64,000 bases of DNA from Alcanivorax sp. (GCF_017794965.1 NZ_CP051240.1:558001-622000), one strand, 5' to 3'; counted from the first letter of the stretch, positions 1 to 8,730 are shown. Numbers and translations: made by a program. Notes: generated by a model from the letters alone, not told the origin.

Positions 1-897
1 GCGGCTGGCCAGGTCCACATAGGGCACGCCATGATCATGATCGTGGTCGTGGCTATGACCGCCGGCGGGGCAGTCCAGACTGGTGCCATCGGCCTCACAC
101 GCCTCGAACTCGTGGCTGTGGCCGGGCAGGTCATAATGATCACGACGATAGCTGTAGGCCAGGCCAAAGTAGCCCTGGTCCCCGATCCAGGAGGCGCCAA
201 TACTGCCGTTGTCGCTTTCAGAAAACGTGCCGGGGACCGTGAGTTGCTCGAAGCCGTTGATCTCGTAGTCCTCGGCGTCCCGGCGGCTGCCTTCCACCCG
301 GAACACCAGATGGTCGGTGGCGGAGACGGTCACGCCGGCGGCGGTGGCATTTTCATCGGCCACGGTGTTGGCGCGCAGTCCCACAAAACCTTCCACGCCC
401 TCTGTGGGCCGCTGGAAGGGGATGCGGTTGTCCAGCACGTTGACTACGCCGCCACTGGCTCCGCTGCCATACAGCAGGGTGGCCGGCCCGCGCAGCACCT
501 CGATCTGCCGTGCCAGCATGGGGTCTACGGTGATGGCGTGATCCGGGGAAATGGTGGAGGCATCCAGCACCTGGGAGCCGTCGCTGAGTACGCCCACACG
601 GGGGCCGCTCTGGCCACGGATCACCGGCCGGCTGGCGCCACCCCCGAAGGTGTCGCTGTGCACACCGGGTTGGTTGTTGAGCGTGTTGCCCAGGGTGTCT
701 TCGTTTTTCTGGGTCAGGGTCTGCTGATCCATTACCGAGTAGGGAGTACTGGGGCTGCCACTGCCCAGGGGCAGCGCAGAGACATCCACTTTTTCCAGCT
801 GGTGAATGTCCGCATTGTTGGTTTCGGCCATGACTGCTGCAGGCGCACACAGCGCTGCAACGACGCACCCGGCCAGGGTTTGGCGTCGAGAAAACAT
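1..897 (-). CDS. TonB-dependent receptor, ZnuD-like zinc receptor (3' end outside window)
   Basis: The N-terminal 299 residues of an outer-membrane TonB-dependent receptor; the barrel continues beyond base 1. Residues 1-24 look like a signal peptide ending AVMA. A plug domain follows, with the typical stretches RPVIRGQSGPRVGVL and QIEVLRGPATLLYGSGASGG. Near residues 265-290 there is a loop with two Cys and a His/Asp run (GHSHDHDHDHG, His281-His289). Zinc receptors of the ZnuD type carry such Cys/His loops, so zinc is the likely ligand (inference). The gene is last in a minus-strand run that also encodes a zinc-type permease and binding protein. The ATG at 897 follows AGGTAGTT. An iron or cobalamin receptor is less likely because of the His loop and neighbours. 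Confidence 0.85.
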   Translation of the reverse strand, partial: MFSRRQTLAGCVVAALCAPAAVMAETNNADIHQLEKVDVSALPLGSGSPSTPYSVMDQQTLTQKNEDTLGNTLNNQPGVHSDTFGGGASRPVIRGQSGPRVGVLSDGSQVLDASTISPDHAITVDPMLARQIEVLRGPATLLYGSGASGGVVNVLDNRIPFQRPTEGVEGFVGLRANTVADENATAAGVTVSATDHLVFRVEGSRRDAEDYEINGFEQLTVPGTFSESDNGSIGASWIGDQGYFGLAYSYRRDHYDLPGHSHEFEACEADGTSLDCPAGGHSHDHDHDHGVPYVDLASR

Positions 898-1033
898 AAC
901 TACCTCTGTCTTTACCGCTCATGCAGGGCATGACGGCACAGGGATTCCAGGGGGAATCCGCTATGGAACGAACCGACAGGGGCCCGCCAGTGGCAAGGCG
1001 CCGGCTGTCAGATAGAACAGTTGGCTGTGGTGT

Positions 1034-1399
1034 TCAGACAGAGGCGGGAGGGCCGCGAGGCAGCGGCCCGATACCACGGGTGTGCCCCAGTGGGGGGAGG
1101 GTGGGATATAGCGGTGCCGGTTCGCTATGCGGCGACACCGGGGTGTCGTAAAGACTGGGCAGGGCCAGCAGGCCATGACCATGGGTACAGACATGGCAAT
1201 CGGCGGCGGCAAGCAGTTCCGTTTCGGAGTCGTGCTCCGGGGTGAGAATGTGCGCAGGCGAGTGCCAGGCGAACAGGAGCTGTGCGCACAGCACGGCAAG
1301 GGCCAGCCATATCGCGAGATGACGACGACCGCTGGGCGTGGCGGGCTGTGGCCCACCCCCTTTGGTCGTGGCGAGGTGTCTGGCAGGTGTCGTGCTCAT
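1034..1399 (-). CDS. small DUF2946-like membrane protein with CxxC/His motif
   Basis: 121 aa. A hydrophobic segment at about residues 28-45 (WLALAVLCAQLLFAWHSPAH) is followed by CHVCTHGHG (Cys68, Cys71, His73, His75), a plausible metal site. I match it to the DUF2946 type of short, metal-associated inner-membrane proteins from memory of the family pattern. The start codon overlaps the stop of the upstream permease gene (ATGA, 1396-1399), so the two are probably translationally coupled. A paralogue with the same AWHxPxHI signature lies at 4528-4821. The function is unknown; the context suggests zinc handling at the membrane or periplasm. Confidence 0.7.
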   Translation of the reverse strand: MSTTPARHLATTKGGGPQPATPSGRRHLAIWLALAVLCAQLLFAWHSPAHILTPEHDSETELLAAADCHVCTHGHGLLALPSLYDTPVSPHSEPAPLYPTLPPLGHTRGIGPLPRGPPASV

Positions 1400-2130
1400 G
1401 CTCGTGCGGTGATCGTGCGGAAGATGGCGATAGCGGTGGCACAGAGTGCAAGACTGGTAACGATCGCCGGCCCGCTGGGCCAGTCAAGATACAGGCTGGC
1501 GGCCAGACCGATCAGATAGCCACTCAGCCCCGCCGCCAGCGCGTAAAGCACAGGCCGCTGGCTGCCGTAGCCCGCCAGTGCCGGGAAGATCAGAGAGGCA
1601 AACACCAGATAGACCCCCACGGCCTGTACCGAGGCAGTAATGGCGATGGCAAAGGGCAGATAGAACGCCAGTAGCGGGTGGCGGAACAGGGTCATGGCGG
1701 CGAGCGCGGCAAGGGCGCTGACTGCCAGCCCGATCAGCTGGTGGTTATCGACCCACAGAATCTGTCCGGCCAGGCTGCTGTTCAGGTGTTCGCCGCCATG
1801 GGGATCATGGGCCAGCAGCAGTACGCTGACACTGGCCAGTACCACAAAGGTGGCGCCAATCAGGGCCTCCTGAACCCGGTGCCCCAGCCGTTCCAGCTGG
1901 TGCAGGATGACAGCGAATCCCAGTGCGGTGCCAATGGCCACCGCCTGCAATACCCAGTCGGATTCCACATGGGCAAAGCGGTGTACCGCAATCAAGCCGG
2001 TGGCCGCAGCCTGGGCCACGGCCAGATCGATAAAGATGATGCCCCGCGCCAGTACCTGCCGCCCCAGGGGGATGTGGCTGGCCAGCACCAGCATGCCGGC
2101 CATGAAGGCCGGCAGCAGGATATCGATCAT
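1396..2130 (-). CDS. znuB: metal (zinc) ABC transporter permease, ZnuB/ABC-3 family
   Basis: 244 aa from the ATG at 2130, which overlaps the stop of the upstream binding-protein gene as ATGA (2127-2130); a start seven codons earlier is possible but less likely. The protein is a chain of hydrophobic helices typical of ABC-3 permeases, which carry Mn2+ or Zn2+ across the inner membrane. Recognisable pieces are IFIDLAVAQAAATG near the N-terminus and QAVGVYLVFASLIFPALAG in the C-terminal half. No ATPase gene (ZnuC) lies in the window, so the ATPase must be encoded elsewhere. Zinc is inferred from the neighbouring His-rich binding protein and receptor. Confidence 0.85.
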   Translation of the reverse strand: MIDILLPAFMAGMLVLASHIPLGRQVLARGIIFIDLAVAQAAATGLIAVHRFAHVESDWVLQAVAIGTALGFAVILHQLERLGHRVQEALIGATFVVLASVSVLLLAHDPHGGEHLNSSLAGQILWVDNHQLIGLAVSALAALAAMTLFRHPLLAFYLPFAIAITASVQAVGVYLVFASLIFPALAGYGSQRPVLYALAAGLSGYLIGLAASLYLDWPSGPAIVTSLALCATAIAIFRTITARA

Positions 2131-3068
2131 GGGGTCTCCTGGAGACAATCTTGCCGCGCCGAGGTGAGGCGCTGGATCACCGTGCTGTAGAGACTGGCGA
2201 GGGTGTCGGTGCCTTCTTCCCCTGGAGAGAAGGGCAGCTCGACCGCACAGGCCGCCGTCCGCGCAGCCAACCAGCTGGCCGCATCATCACCATTGATGGG
2301 GCGGTACAGGATCAGACCCACCTGCTCGGCCTCCGCTTTGCGGACCAGTGTTGCCAGGTGCCCCGGATTGGGGGGCAGGCCGGGTTTGGGTTCCAGTTCA
2401 TCTACCCGGGTCATGCCCAGCCAGTCCAGCAGGTAGCTCCAGGTGCGGTGATAGGTGATGACCTTGAGCCCTTCCAGCGGCGCGGCTTGTGCTTCCCAGT
2501 CACTGATCTGTGACTGGAACGCGGCTTGCCAGGCCTGCTGCTGTTGGCGATAGGCGTCGGCATTGTCCGGATCCAGTTGGGCAAAGCGTTCCGCCAGTTG
2601 CCCGGAAATCGTGATCACCCGGTGCGGGTCCAGATGCACATGGGGGTTGCCCATGGCATGCACATCACCGTCGGCACGATCCAGGGTGGTGGGAATTTCC
2701 AGCCGTTCAACCTGCTCTGCGGCAAGGAACAGTCCTGGCGCCTGGCGCACTGCGGGGTTGCCGCCACGGTTGAGCAGTACTGGCAACCAGCCGGTTTCCA
2801 GTTCCGCGCCCGTGCACAGCACCATGTCGGCCCGGCGCACCTGGGCGAGCAGGCTGGGGCGGGCCTGGATATGATGAGCATCCTGGCCCGGTGCGCTGGC
2901 ATTTTTGACCTGTACCAGCTCCCCGCCGATCTCGGAGGCCAGCTGCCCCCACTCTGTTTCACAGGCCAGGACCCGCAGTTTGGCACTGGCGGGCAGGGCC
3001 ACCATCATCAGCAGAAGCAGGCACAGCCCCTGGACGGGGCGGCGCATTGTGTCGAGACGCATAGTCAT
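2127..3068 (-). CDS. znuA: zinc ABC transporter periplasmic binding protein, ZnuA-like
   Basis: 313 aa from the ATG at 3068; an ATG at 3062 is also possible. The signal peptide ends VALPASA. The mature protein starts KLRVLACETEWGQLASEIGG, the usual opening of cluster A-I metal-binding proteins. Candidate metal ligands are His in DAHHIQARPS, in NPHVHLDPH and in TYHRTWSYLLDWLG. These proteins capture Zn2+ or Mn2+ in the periplasm and deliver it to the ABC-3 permease, encoded next with a 4-nt overlap. There is no long His-rich linker as in E. coli ZnuA. The barrel gene upstream ends at 3094, leaving 25 nt, so a single operon is likely. Confidence 0.88.
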   Translation of the reverse strand: MTMRLDTMRRPVQGLCLLLLMMVALPASAKLRVLACETEWGQLASEIGGELVQVKNASAPGQDAHHIQARPSLLAQVRRADMVLCTGAELETGWLPVLLNRGGNPAVRQAPGLFLAAEQVERLEIPTTLDRADGDVHAMGNPHVHLDPHRVITISGQLAERFAQLDPDNADAYRQQQQAWQAAFQSQISDWEAQAAPLEGLKVITYHRTWSYLLDWLGMTRVDELEPKPGLPPNPGHLATLVRKAEAEQVGLILYRPINGDDAASWLAARTAACAVELPFSPGEEGTDTLASLYSTVIQRLTSARQDCLQETP

Positions 3069-3093
3069 CCTGTTTGCCTCTTCAGGTGGCGGA

Positions 3094-4401
3094 TCAGAAT
3101 GTGTGAGCCCCGTGGGCACCCAGGCTCAGGTTGTACTGCAGAAAGACCTGGTTGTACTCCTCGCTGCCGTCGTGGCCGTGCACATCGTTGCGGTTGAATT
3201 GCAGGCGCAGCTTGGAGAATTCGGTGGCGTACCAGGTCAGCGCGGCACTGTGCTGGCGGGACAGGCGCACTTCTTCGGTTTCGTCGCCCTCACTGAATTC
3301 ACCACCAATGCCGCTGGCTGCCGTACGCAGGCCGATCTGCCAGCGTGGGGCGAAACCGTAGTTGGCTTCCACGTAGGCGGCGCCCTGTTCACTGGTTACC
3401 GGCAGGCCCAGTTCGGCGGGGTCGCTGTGAAAAACAGCTTCCTGGTCGGAATCGGCATAGAAGTATTCGCCGGCGAGGCTCCAGCCGCCCTTGCCATACT
3501 GGCCAGAGGCGAAGTGCTTGTACACCGCCTGGGCGCCGTACACATCGGTATCGCCTTCGGTGACGAACAGTTCGCCGCCGCCTTCCTCATGGAAGGACTG
3601 GCTGTCCTGGTGGCGGGCGGCGGACAGGCCCAGTTGCAGAGCGCGGTGGGCGCCCAGGTCCGGAGCGAAGCGCAGGGTAAAGACGCCCAGTTGCGGGCCA
3701 TCCTGCTCGGACAGATTCAGGTCCTCTTCAGTGACGGTGCTGCCGAGCTCGGCAGTAATGTCTTCAGCAATGTGCTCGGCATCGATAATGCTGCCGACCC
3801 GTTCCAGATTGTCCCCCTGGGTGATTTCCAGACCCAGTTGCAGGTAGCTGTCGGTGGGCGCCAGCCAGGTGAGCTGGATGCCGTCGCCGCTGACGCCGTG
3901 ATCACCGAACAGGCTCAGGTACGCCAGGTTCTGGTCGGCGAAGTTCCAGCTATGGGGGTGTTTTTCATTGTGATAGCCGATGGCGCTGAGGAAGCGACCG
4001 GCTTTCACTTGCAGGCCGGCGGGCAGGGACTGGCTGCGGATCCAGGCTTCTTCCAGCTCAAAGTCGCCCTCGCTGCTGATGGCGGCGGACAGCCAGGCAT
4101 CGAAGTAACTGTCGACGGAACCGCTCATGGTCAGCTCGGTTTCGTTCAGGTTGAAGCCGCGCTTCAGGTCACCGTGTTCATGCTCTTCATGACCGCCGTG
4201 GCTGTGAAAGGCACTGTCGGTTTCTTCCAGCAGGGCTGCCCCTTCCCCATCCACGTTGTCGTGATAATACATGCCATCAAAAATCACCGAGAAGGCCGGG
4301 TTGAAGGCGGCCAGGGGGTTGTTGCTGGTGCTGTTGCCTTCGGCGGCAACCAGAGAGGAAGACAGGGCCAGCATGGCGCCGGCAGCAGTAATCTTTTTCA
4401 T
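3094..4401 (-). CDS. His-rich outer-membrane beta-barrel protein of the zinc cluster
   Basis: 435 aa from the ATG at 4401 (MKKITAAGAMLAL); the open frame extends upstream but without a signal sequence. Signal peptide about residues 1-20 (SSLVAA). The chain has alternating aromatic and glycine-rich strands typical of a porin-like barrel and ends in a C-terminal Phe. Residues 66-76 (HSHGGHEEHEH) form a His-rich segment, and single His residues recur near the C-terminus (DVHGHDGSEE). Its place directly before the zinc-binding protein gene suggests an outer-membrane channel or binder for zinc (inference). I do not recognise a named family with certainty. Confidence 0.75.
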   Translation of the reverse strand: MKKITAAGAMLALSSSLVAAEGNSTSNNPLAAFNPAFSVIFDGMYYHDNVDGEGAALLEETDSAFHSHGGHEEHEHGDLKRGFNLNETELTMSGSVDSYFDAWLSAAISSEGDFELEEAWIRSQSLPAGLQVKAGRFLSAIGYHNEKHPHSWNFADQNLAYLSLFGDHGVSGDGIQLTWLAPTDSYLQLGLEITQGDNLERVGSIIDAEHIAEDITAELGSTVTEEDLNLSEQDGPQLGVFTLRFAPDLGAHRALQLGLSAARHQDSQSFHEEGGGELFVTEGDTDVYGAQAVYKHFASGQYGKGGWSLAGEYFYADSDQEAVFHSDPAELGLPVTSEQGAAYVEANYGFAPRWQIGLRTAASGIGGEFSEGDETEEVRLSRQHSAALTWYATEFSKLRLQFNRNDVHGHDGSEEYNQVFLQYNLSLGAHGAHTF

Positions 4402-4527
4402 TGTTACGTCCTGATTAATCGCAATGTATCCGTCACGGGCATGGGAAGCAGGCGCACGGCGCCCTGAATAGCACGCAGGGGGCAATACGCTCACCACAAC
4501 CGTCGAGTTGTCCAGTGGGCGGGAAAA

Positions 4528-4821
4528 TCAGGCGTAATACGGCGGTGCCCGGGCTTGTGAGCGCCGGGCGGAGCGGGGTGCAAGGAAGGGTTGGGGCTGT
4601 GTCTGCCCCAGTACCGGAGCACTGGCGGGCAGGAACGGGACGCCGCTGCTGGGCAGGGCGACGGTGCCACTATGGCCGCACAGGTCGCAGTCGGCCACCT
4701 GCAACGCCTGTTCATGGGGCGCGCTGTCCGGATCAATGTGGCTGGGGCCGTGCCAGGCCAGAAACAGCTGGGCACACAGCAGTGACAGCACCAGCATGAA
4801 TGACAGGCGGGAGCGACTCAT
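4528..4821 (-). CDS. second small DUF2946-like membrane protein
   Basis: 97 aa, paralogous to the protein at 1034-1399: LSLLCAQLFLAWHGPSHI matches LAVLCAQLLFAWHSPAHI, and CDLCGH (Cys45, Cys48, His50) matches CHVCTH. One N-terminal hydrophobic segment is predicted, with a Pro/Arg-rich tail. Its ATG overlaps the stop of yidD as ATGA (4818-4821). Two copies, each coupled to a membrane-protein gene, in one zinc-related region suggest a role at the membrane under metal limitation (inference). Confidence 0.65.
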   Translation of the reverse strand: MSRSRLSFMLVLSLLCAQLFLAWHGPSHIDPDSAPHEQALQVADCDLCGHSGTVALPSSGVPFLPASAPVLGQTQPQPFLAPRSARRSQARAPPYYA

Positions 4822-5063
4822 TGCGATGCCTCCGCGTTGTCATGGGGTTCAGTGCCGGGCACATAGTCAAAGCCGCCGGGATTGCCGGGATGGCATTTGC
4901 AAATGCGCTTCACCGCCAGGCCACTACCGCGCAGGGCGCCATGCACCTCTATCGCCTGCTTCGCGTAATGCGAGCAGCTCGGATAGAAGCGGCACTGGTT
5001 GCCTGTCCAGGGGCTCAGCACTTTCTGGTACAGCCAGATGATGCCGAGCAGGAGCGGTTTCAC
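4818..5063 (-). CDS. yidD: membrane protein insertion efficiency factor YidD
   Basis: 81 aa with a GTG start at 5063. The family signature is clear: LYQKVLSPWTGNQCRFYPSCSHYAKQAIEVHG, then a Cys-containing RICKCHPGNPGGFDYVP. YidD is a small peripheral protein that assists YidC-dependent membrane insertion. It normally sits in rpmH-rnpA-yidD-yidC. Here it is detached from those genes and coupled by a 4-nt overlap to a DUF2946-like gene at the head of a zinc-related run. It may be a second copy or a relocated single copy; a genome search would decide. Confidence 0.92.
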   Translation of the reverse strand: MKPLLLGIIWLYQKVLSPWTGNQCRFYPSCSHYAKQAIEVHGALRGSGLAVKRICKCHPGNPGGFDYVPGTEPHDNAEASQ

Positions 5064-5457
5064 GATGGAAGCCCTGCATGGTGAATAAGAATCAGGGTGA
5101 TAATACGGGTAATGGGGTGGGTTTGACTACAGCCTGGTGACAACGGGCAGCGTAGGATCCTGCCTGCAGGCGGCAGGGAAGCAAGCTACAAGCTTCAACG
5201 CGAAGCAAGCCCATCGTGGCCTCCTTACGCCGTGCCCGCGCACCATCTTGTGTGCGTTCGCGGGCACAGGCTGCCAGAGCACGACAACCTTTCTCGCGTT
5301 GCAGCTTGTAGCTTGTAGCTTGCGGCTCGGCCCCTGGCGCCTGCAGGCAGGATCCTGCGGCTGGGGTGGTCGGTTGGGACAATTTCCCGGGGGCGCTTGA
5401 GTCGCGGGCTAGTGGGTGCATACTGCGCGCTGTTGATGCACTGCATTGGAGAACGTG
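5064..5457. repeat. intergenic region with nested inverted repeats and short heptads
   Basis: No gene. A perfect 19-bp inverted repeat (AGGATCCTGCCTGCAGGCG) lies at 5154-5172 and 5338-5356. Inside it are opposing heptad-like tracts: AAGCTACAAGCTTCAACGCG on the left and, inverted, GCGTTGCAGCTTGTAGCTTG on the right. The centre holds a further GC-rich palindrome (GTGCCCGCG...CGCGGGCAC). The whole 203-bp unit has the shape of a short non-coding inverted-repeat element. Confidence 0.7.
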
Positions 5458-6132
5458 ATGAAAGCGCTGATTTTGGCCCTGTTGATGGTGGCCAGCCCGG
5501 TTTGGGCACAGGATGACATGGCAAGTTGGGACACCACCCGTGTGGGGGAAGCGCGTGGCGAGGTGAGCACCTATGCCCGCAAGGTGGATGGCAGTCCGGT
5601 GAAGGCATTCAAGGGTGAGGTTGAGCTGAAAGCGTCCATGACGTCGGTGCTGGCGGTGATTACCGCCGTGGATACCTTCCCGGAATGGATCTTCCAGAAC
5701 CAGAGTGCAGAGCGCCTGACCAGTGATCACAAGGAACGTATTCTGATGGCCTTCAACGGCATCTGGCCGGTGTCGGACCGGGATGTGGTGTTGGCCAATA
5801 CCCTGAGCCAGGACGACGCCAGCAAGACCATTACCCTGCACAGCGTGAATGCGGAAGGATTCGCGGACAAACGCGATGGTTTTGTCCGCATTCCGGCCCT
5901 GGATAACCAGTTTACCCTGACCCCGCTGGACGACGGCTGGGTGCGCGTGAAATTCGAGACCTTCGTGGATCCCGGCGGTAGCGTGCCGGTGTGGCTGGCT
6001 AACCTGGTGGCCACCCGGGCGCCCTATGAAACCCTGGAAGGCATCAAGGTACAGCTGCAGAAGCCGCGCTTTGCCAATGCCACACGGGACGACCTGCCGA
6101 ACCTGCCAGGGATGGATCAGCTGGAGCTGTAA
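5458..6132 (+). CDS. START/polyketide-cyclase-like lipid-binding protein, exported
   Basis: 224 aa from the ATG at 5458, preceded by GGAG. An N-terminal signal peptide ends PVWA. The body resembles bacterial START-domain proteins of about 200 residues: VLAVITAVDTFPEWIFQN, NGIWPVSDRDVVLAN, GFVRIPALDNQFTLTP and WLANLVATRAPYETLEGIK. START folds bind a hydrophobic ligand in a deep pocket, so a periplasmic lipid-binding role is likely. It is the only plus-strand gene in the first 10.7 kb and faces cysS tail to tail. Two nucleotides after its stop begins a heptad tract mirrored next to the cysS stop. Confidence 0.8.
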   Translation: MKALILALLMVASPVWAQDDMASWDTTRVGEARGEVSTYARKVDGSPVKAFKGEVELKASMTSVLAVITAVDTFPEWIFQNQSAERLTSDHKERILMAFNGIWPVSDRDVVLANTLSQDDASKTITLHSVNAEGFADKRDGFVRIPALDNQFTLTPLDDGWVRVKFETFVDPGGSVPVWLANLVATRAPYETLEGIKVQLQKPRFANATRDDLPNLPGMDQLEL

Positions 6133-6551
6133 GGCAGCTGTGAGCTTTGAGCTGTCAGCTTCGAGGAAAAGCGGCAAGCTGCAAGCCTCAAGCTACAACG
6201 CGTGTTTCTGTAGGAGCTTGCCTGCAAGCGATCCGAGCCCAAACGAGGTAAGGATTCCAGAAGCGAGTTACGAGTAACGAGTTTCGAAAATCAAAAACAA
6301 CAACCGGGCACGTGGTTTGAGGTTGTGTCTTTCGACACTCGCTTCTCGTAACTCGAAAGGCATTTCCTCGCCGAGGCCCGGATCGCTTGCAGGCATGCCC
6401 TGACGAGCACAGAGCGTTCCTGCGGCGCCCGGAAAGGTTCCGCGTTGACACATGGTTCGCGCCTCAAGAGGCACTCCTACAGCAAGTTTCTAGCCTGTGT
6501 TGGGCTCGGAAAGGAATCCCCTGTCAGGCCTGCGGCGGTGAAGGGATCGTT

Positions 6552-6618
6552 GTAGGAGCGGTCGTTCGACCGCGATGTGCCTGAACGCTGAGAATCGCGG
6601 TGGAACCACCGCTCCTAC
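6552..6618. repeat. REP-like inverted pair
   Basis: GTAGGAGCGGTCGTTCGACC at 6552-6571 is repeated in inverted orientation ending CCGCTCCTAC at 6618. The arms are about 25 nt and nearly complementary. The GTAGGAGC start is the common REP signature of pseudomonads and relatives. Confidence 0.75.
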
Positions 6619-6738
6619 GGTTTGAGGAAGGGGCGGCGGCTAGCTCAGTGGACAAGATGCCGTTGTCACTGATGACATTGGCAACAATACCGGGTTTGAT
6701 TTTCGCAACTCGCAACTCGTACCTCATTTCCCGCAAAA

Positions 6739-6780
6739 CGCAAAAGGCCGCGCCCATCATCCGGGCGCGGCCTTTGCGTT
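6739..6780 (-). terminator. bidirectional terminator hairpin, downstream of cysS
   Basis: CGCAAAAGGCCGCGCCC at 6739-6755 pairs with GGGCGCGGCCTTTGCG at 6763-6778 around a 7-nt loop, with A/T runs on both sides. It lies about 110 nt beyond the cysS stop and could also end transcripts from the plus-strand gene at 5458. Confidence 0.75.
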
Positions 6781-6886
6781 TGTGTAGCGATAAACTTTCT
6801 GCCGCGTTGTAGCTTGTGGCTTGAAGCTTTTCCTCACAGCTCACAGCTCACAGCTCACAGCTGACAGCTCAAAGCTCACAGCTGCT

Positions 6887-8269
6887 TTACCGACTCCAGC
6901 GCGTCCCCTCGCGGGTGTCTTCCAGCTGGATGCCGGCGTCGGTGAGTTGCTCACGGATCTCGTCGGCGCGGGCGAAGTTCTTGTCTTTCTTGGCCTGGGT
7001 GCGCTCGGCGACCAGCGCATCGATCTCGTCGTTGCTGAGGCCATCTTCGCTCACGTTCTTGTTCTGGAACCAGGCAGTGGGTTCCTCGGTGAGCAGGCCC
7101 AGCAAGTCGGCGGCGGCCAGCAGTTCGGCTTTCAGTTTCGGCTTGTCGGCCAGCTCGGCCTTGTTCAGTTCGCCGGCGATGGCATGCAGGGCGCTGACCG
7201 CTTCCGAGGTGTTCAGGTCGTCCTTCAGGGCTTCCAGTACCGGGTGGTTATCCGGCAGCTGGTAGCCCGCTTCCGGTTCCACGGTTTCGCCACGGCCAAG
7301 CAGGGCGTAGTACAGGGTATCCAGACCTTTCTCCGCATTCTCCAGCACGTCGGCGGAGAAGTTCAGCGGCGAGCGGTAATGGCTGGAGACCAGTGCAAAG
7401 CGCAGGATCTCACCGTGGTACTGGGTGAGCAGGTCACGGACCAGACGGAAGTTGCCAAGCGACTTGGACATCTTCTCGCCGTCGATGTTGATGTAGCCGT
7501 TGTGCATCCAGTAGCGCACATAGTCGGTGCCGTGAGCGCAGCAGCCCTGGGCGATCTCGTTTTCGTGGTGCGGGAAGATCAGGTCCTGGCCGCCTCCGTG
7601 GATATCGATCACGTCACCCAGGTGTTTGTGGATCATGGCGGAGCACTCGATGTGCCAGCCGGGACGGCCACGGCCCCAGGGGGAGTCCCAGCCCGGTTGT
7701 TCATCGGTGGAGGGCTTCCAGAGGATGAAGTCGCCAGGATGGCGCTTGTAGTCGGCCACTTCCACCCGCGCACCGGCGAGCATGTCTTCCAGCTTGCGGC
7801 CGGAGAGCTTGCCGTAGTCGGGCATGGATTCTACCGCGAACAGTACCTGGCCATCGGCCTCGTAGGCGTGGCCTTTCTCCACCAGGGTCTCGATCATCTT
7901 GATCATCTCGGGGATGTGATCGGTGGCCTTGGGGATGATGTTCGGGGTTTTGGCGTTCAGGGCCGCCATGTCTTCCAGGAAGGCGGCACTGAAGCGCTCG
8001 GTGAGGGCGCTGATGTCTTCGCCGTTTTCCGCGGCCGCAGTGATGATCTTGTCATCGATGTCGGTGATGTTGCGGGCGTAGGCCACGTTCGGATAGAGCC
8101 GCTCCAGCAAGCGATAAAGCACATCAAACACCACCACCGGGCGGGCGTTGCCGATATGGACGAAGTTGTAGACCGTGGGGCCGCACACGTAGAGGGTGAT
8201 ACGGTTGGGGTCCAGCGGAATGAAGTCGTCCTTTTTCCCGGTGAGGGTGTTGTGCAGTTTTAGCGTCAT
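6887..8269 (-). CDS. cysS: cysteinyl-tRNA synthetase (probable zinc-stress paralogue)
   Basis: 460 aa, full family length. Class I motifs are intact: HIGN at residues 38-41 and EKMSKSLGN in the KMSKS loop. The zinc ligands known from E. coli CysRS are all present: Cys29, Cys of GWHIECSAM, and His and Glu of HHENE. The enzyme charges tRNA-Cys. It lies 13 nt downstream of hisI, which follows thrS, an unusual trio next to zinc-uptake genes. As I recall, second copies of cysS, hisI and thrS occur in Zur-controlled gene sets of pseudomonads. Whether it is the only cysS cannot be told from the window. Confidence 0.96.
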   Translation of the reverse strand: MTLKLHNTLTGKKDDFIPLDPNRITLYVCGPTVYNFVHIGNARPVVVFDVLYRLLERLYPNVAYARNITDIDDKIITAAAENGEDISALTERFSAAFLEDMAALNAKTPNIIPKATDHIPEMIKMIETLVEKGHAYEADGQVLFAVESMPDYGKLSGRKLEDMLAGARVEVADYKRHPGDFILWKPSTDEQPGWDSPWGRGRPGWHIECSAMIHKHLGDVIDIHGGGQDLIFPHHENEIAQGCCAHGTDYVRYWMHNGYINIDGEKMSKSLGNFRLVRDLLTQYHGEILRFALVSSHYRSPLNFSADVLENAEKGLDTLYYALLGRGETVEPEAGYQLPDNHPVLEALKDDLNTSEAVSALHAIAGELNKAELADKPKLKAELLAAADLLGLLTEEPTAWFQNKNVSEDGLSNDEIDALVAERTQAKKDKNFARADEIREQLTDAGIQLEDTREGTRWSR

Positions 8270-8282
8270 GGCTTGCAGGGCT

Positions 8283-8708
8283 CTACTTGTAGAGTTCTTT
8301 GGGATCGATGATCGGCGTCTTGTCGATGGTCACGCTGTCGGCGTCGGCTTTCCAGTAGAAGCAGTCGCGGCGGCCGGTGTGGCAGGCGGGGCCGGTCTGG
8401 TCCACTTTCACCAGCAGGGTGTCTGCATCGCAGTCGATGCGCAATTCTTTCAGCATCTGCATCTGGCCGGAGGATTCGCCCTTGCGCCACAGCGTGTTGC
8501 GGGAGCGGGAGAAGTAACAGACGCGTCCGGTGTTCAGGGTTTCTTCGATCGCTTCGCGATTCATCCACGCCATCATCAGCACTTCGCCGGTGTCGTGCTG
8601 TTGGGCGATGGCGGGTACCAGGCCCTCGCTGTTGTACTTGAGGTTATCCAGGGCCTCCTTGAGGGGGGCCTGGAATCCTTCGGGCTGGTGTTCGTTTTGT
8701 TTGAACAT
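8283..8708 (-). CDS. hisI: phosphoribosyl-AMP cyclohydrolase HisI
   Basis: 141 aa, monofunctional HisI (no HisE domain). It hydrolyses phosphoribosyl-AMP in histidine biosynthesis. Conserved family elements are present: [27 protein letters not shown], then [20 protein letters not shown]. The Cys residues that bind zinc in the family are retained. SD GGAG precedes the ATG. It is outside any his operon and sits between thrS and cysS. In several proteobacteria an additional hisI accompanies Zur-regulated genes; the context favours that reading here (inference). Confidence 0.95.
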   Translation of the reverse strand: MFKQNEHQPEGFQAPLKEALDNLKYNSEGLVPAIAQQHDTGEVLMMAWMNREAIEETLNTGRVCYFSRSRNTLWRKGESSGQMQMLKELRIDCDADTLLVKVDQTGPACHTGRRDCFYWKADADSVTIDKTPIIDPKELYK

Positions 8709-8730
8709 GAGAGCTCCGGGGGCGGGTTGT

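Larger units (their letters stand above)
6133..6886. repeat. 754-bp composite intergenic element with mirrored heptad arms
   Basis: Fills the gap between two convergent stop codons. The left arm (6135-6202) has CAGCTGT, GAGCTTT, GAGCTGT, CAGCTTC, then CAAGCTG, CAAGCCT, CAAGCTA, CAACGCG. The right arm (6800-6884) is its inverted counterpart, with four extra CTCACAG units at 6833-6860. Bases 6135-6160 are the exact complement of 6859-6884, 26 nt, and each tract starts 2 nt after its gene's stop codon. Between the arms are a REP-like segment (6210-6245), inner GAGTNAC heptads (6262-6287), their inverted partners (6329-6358 and 6706-6728), a REP pair (6552-6618) and a terminator. Confidence 0.85.
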
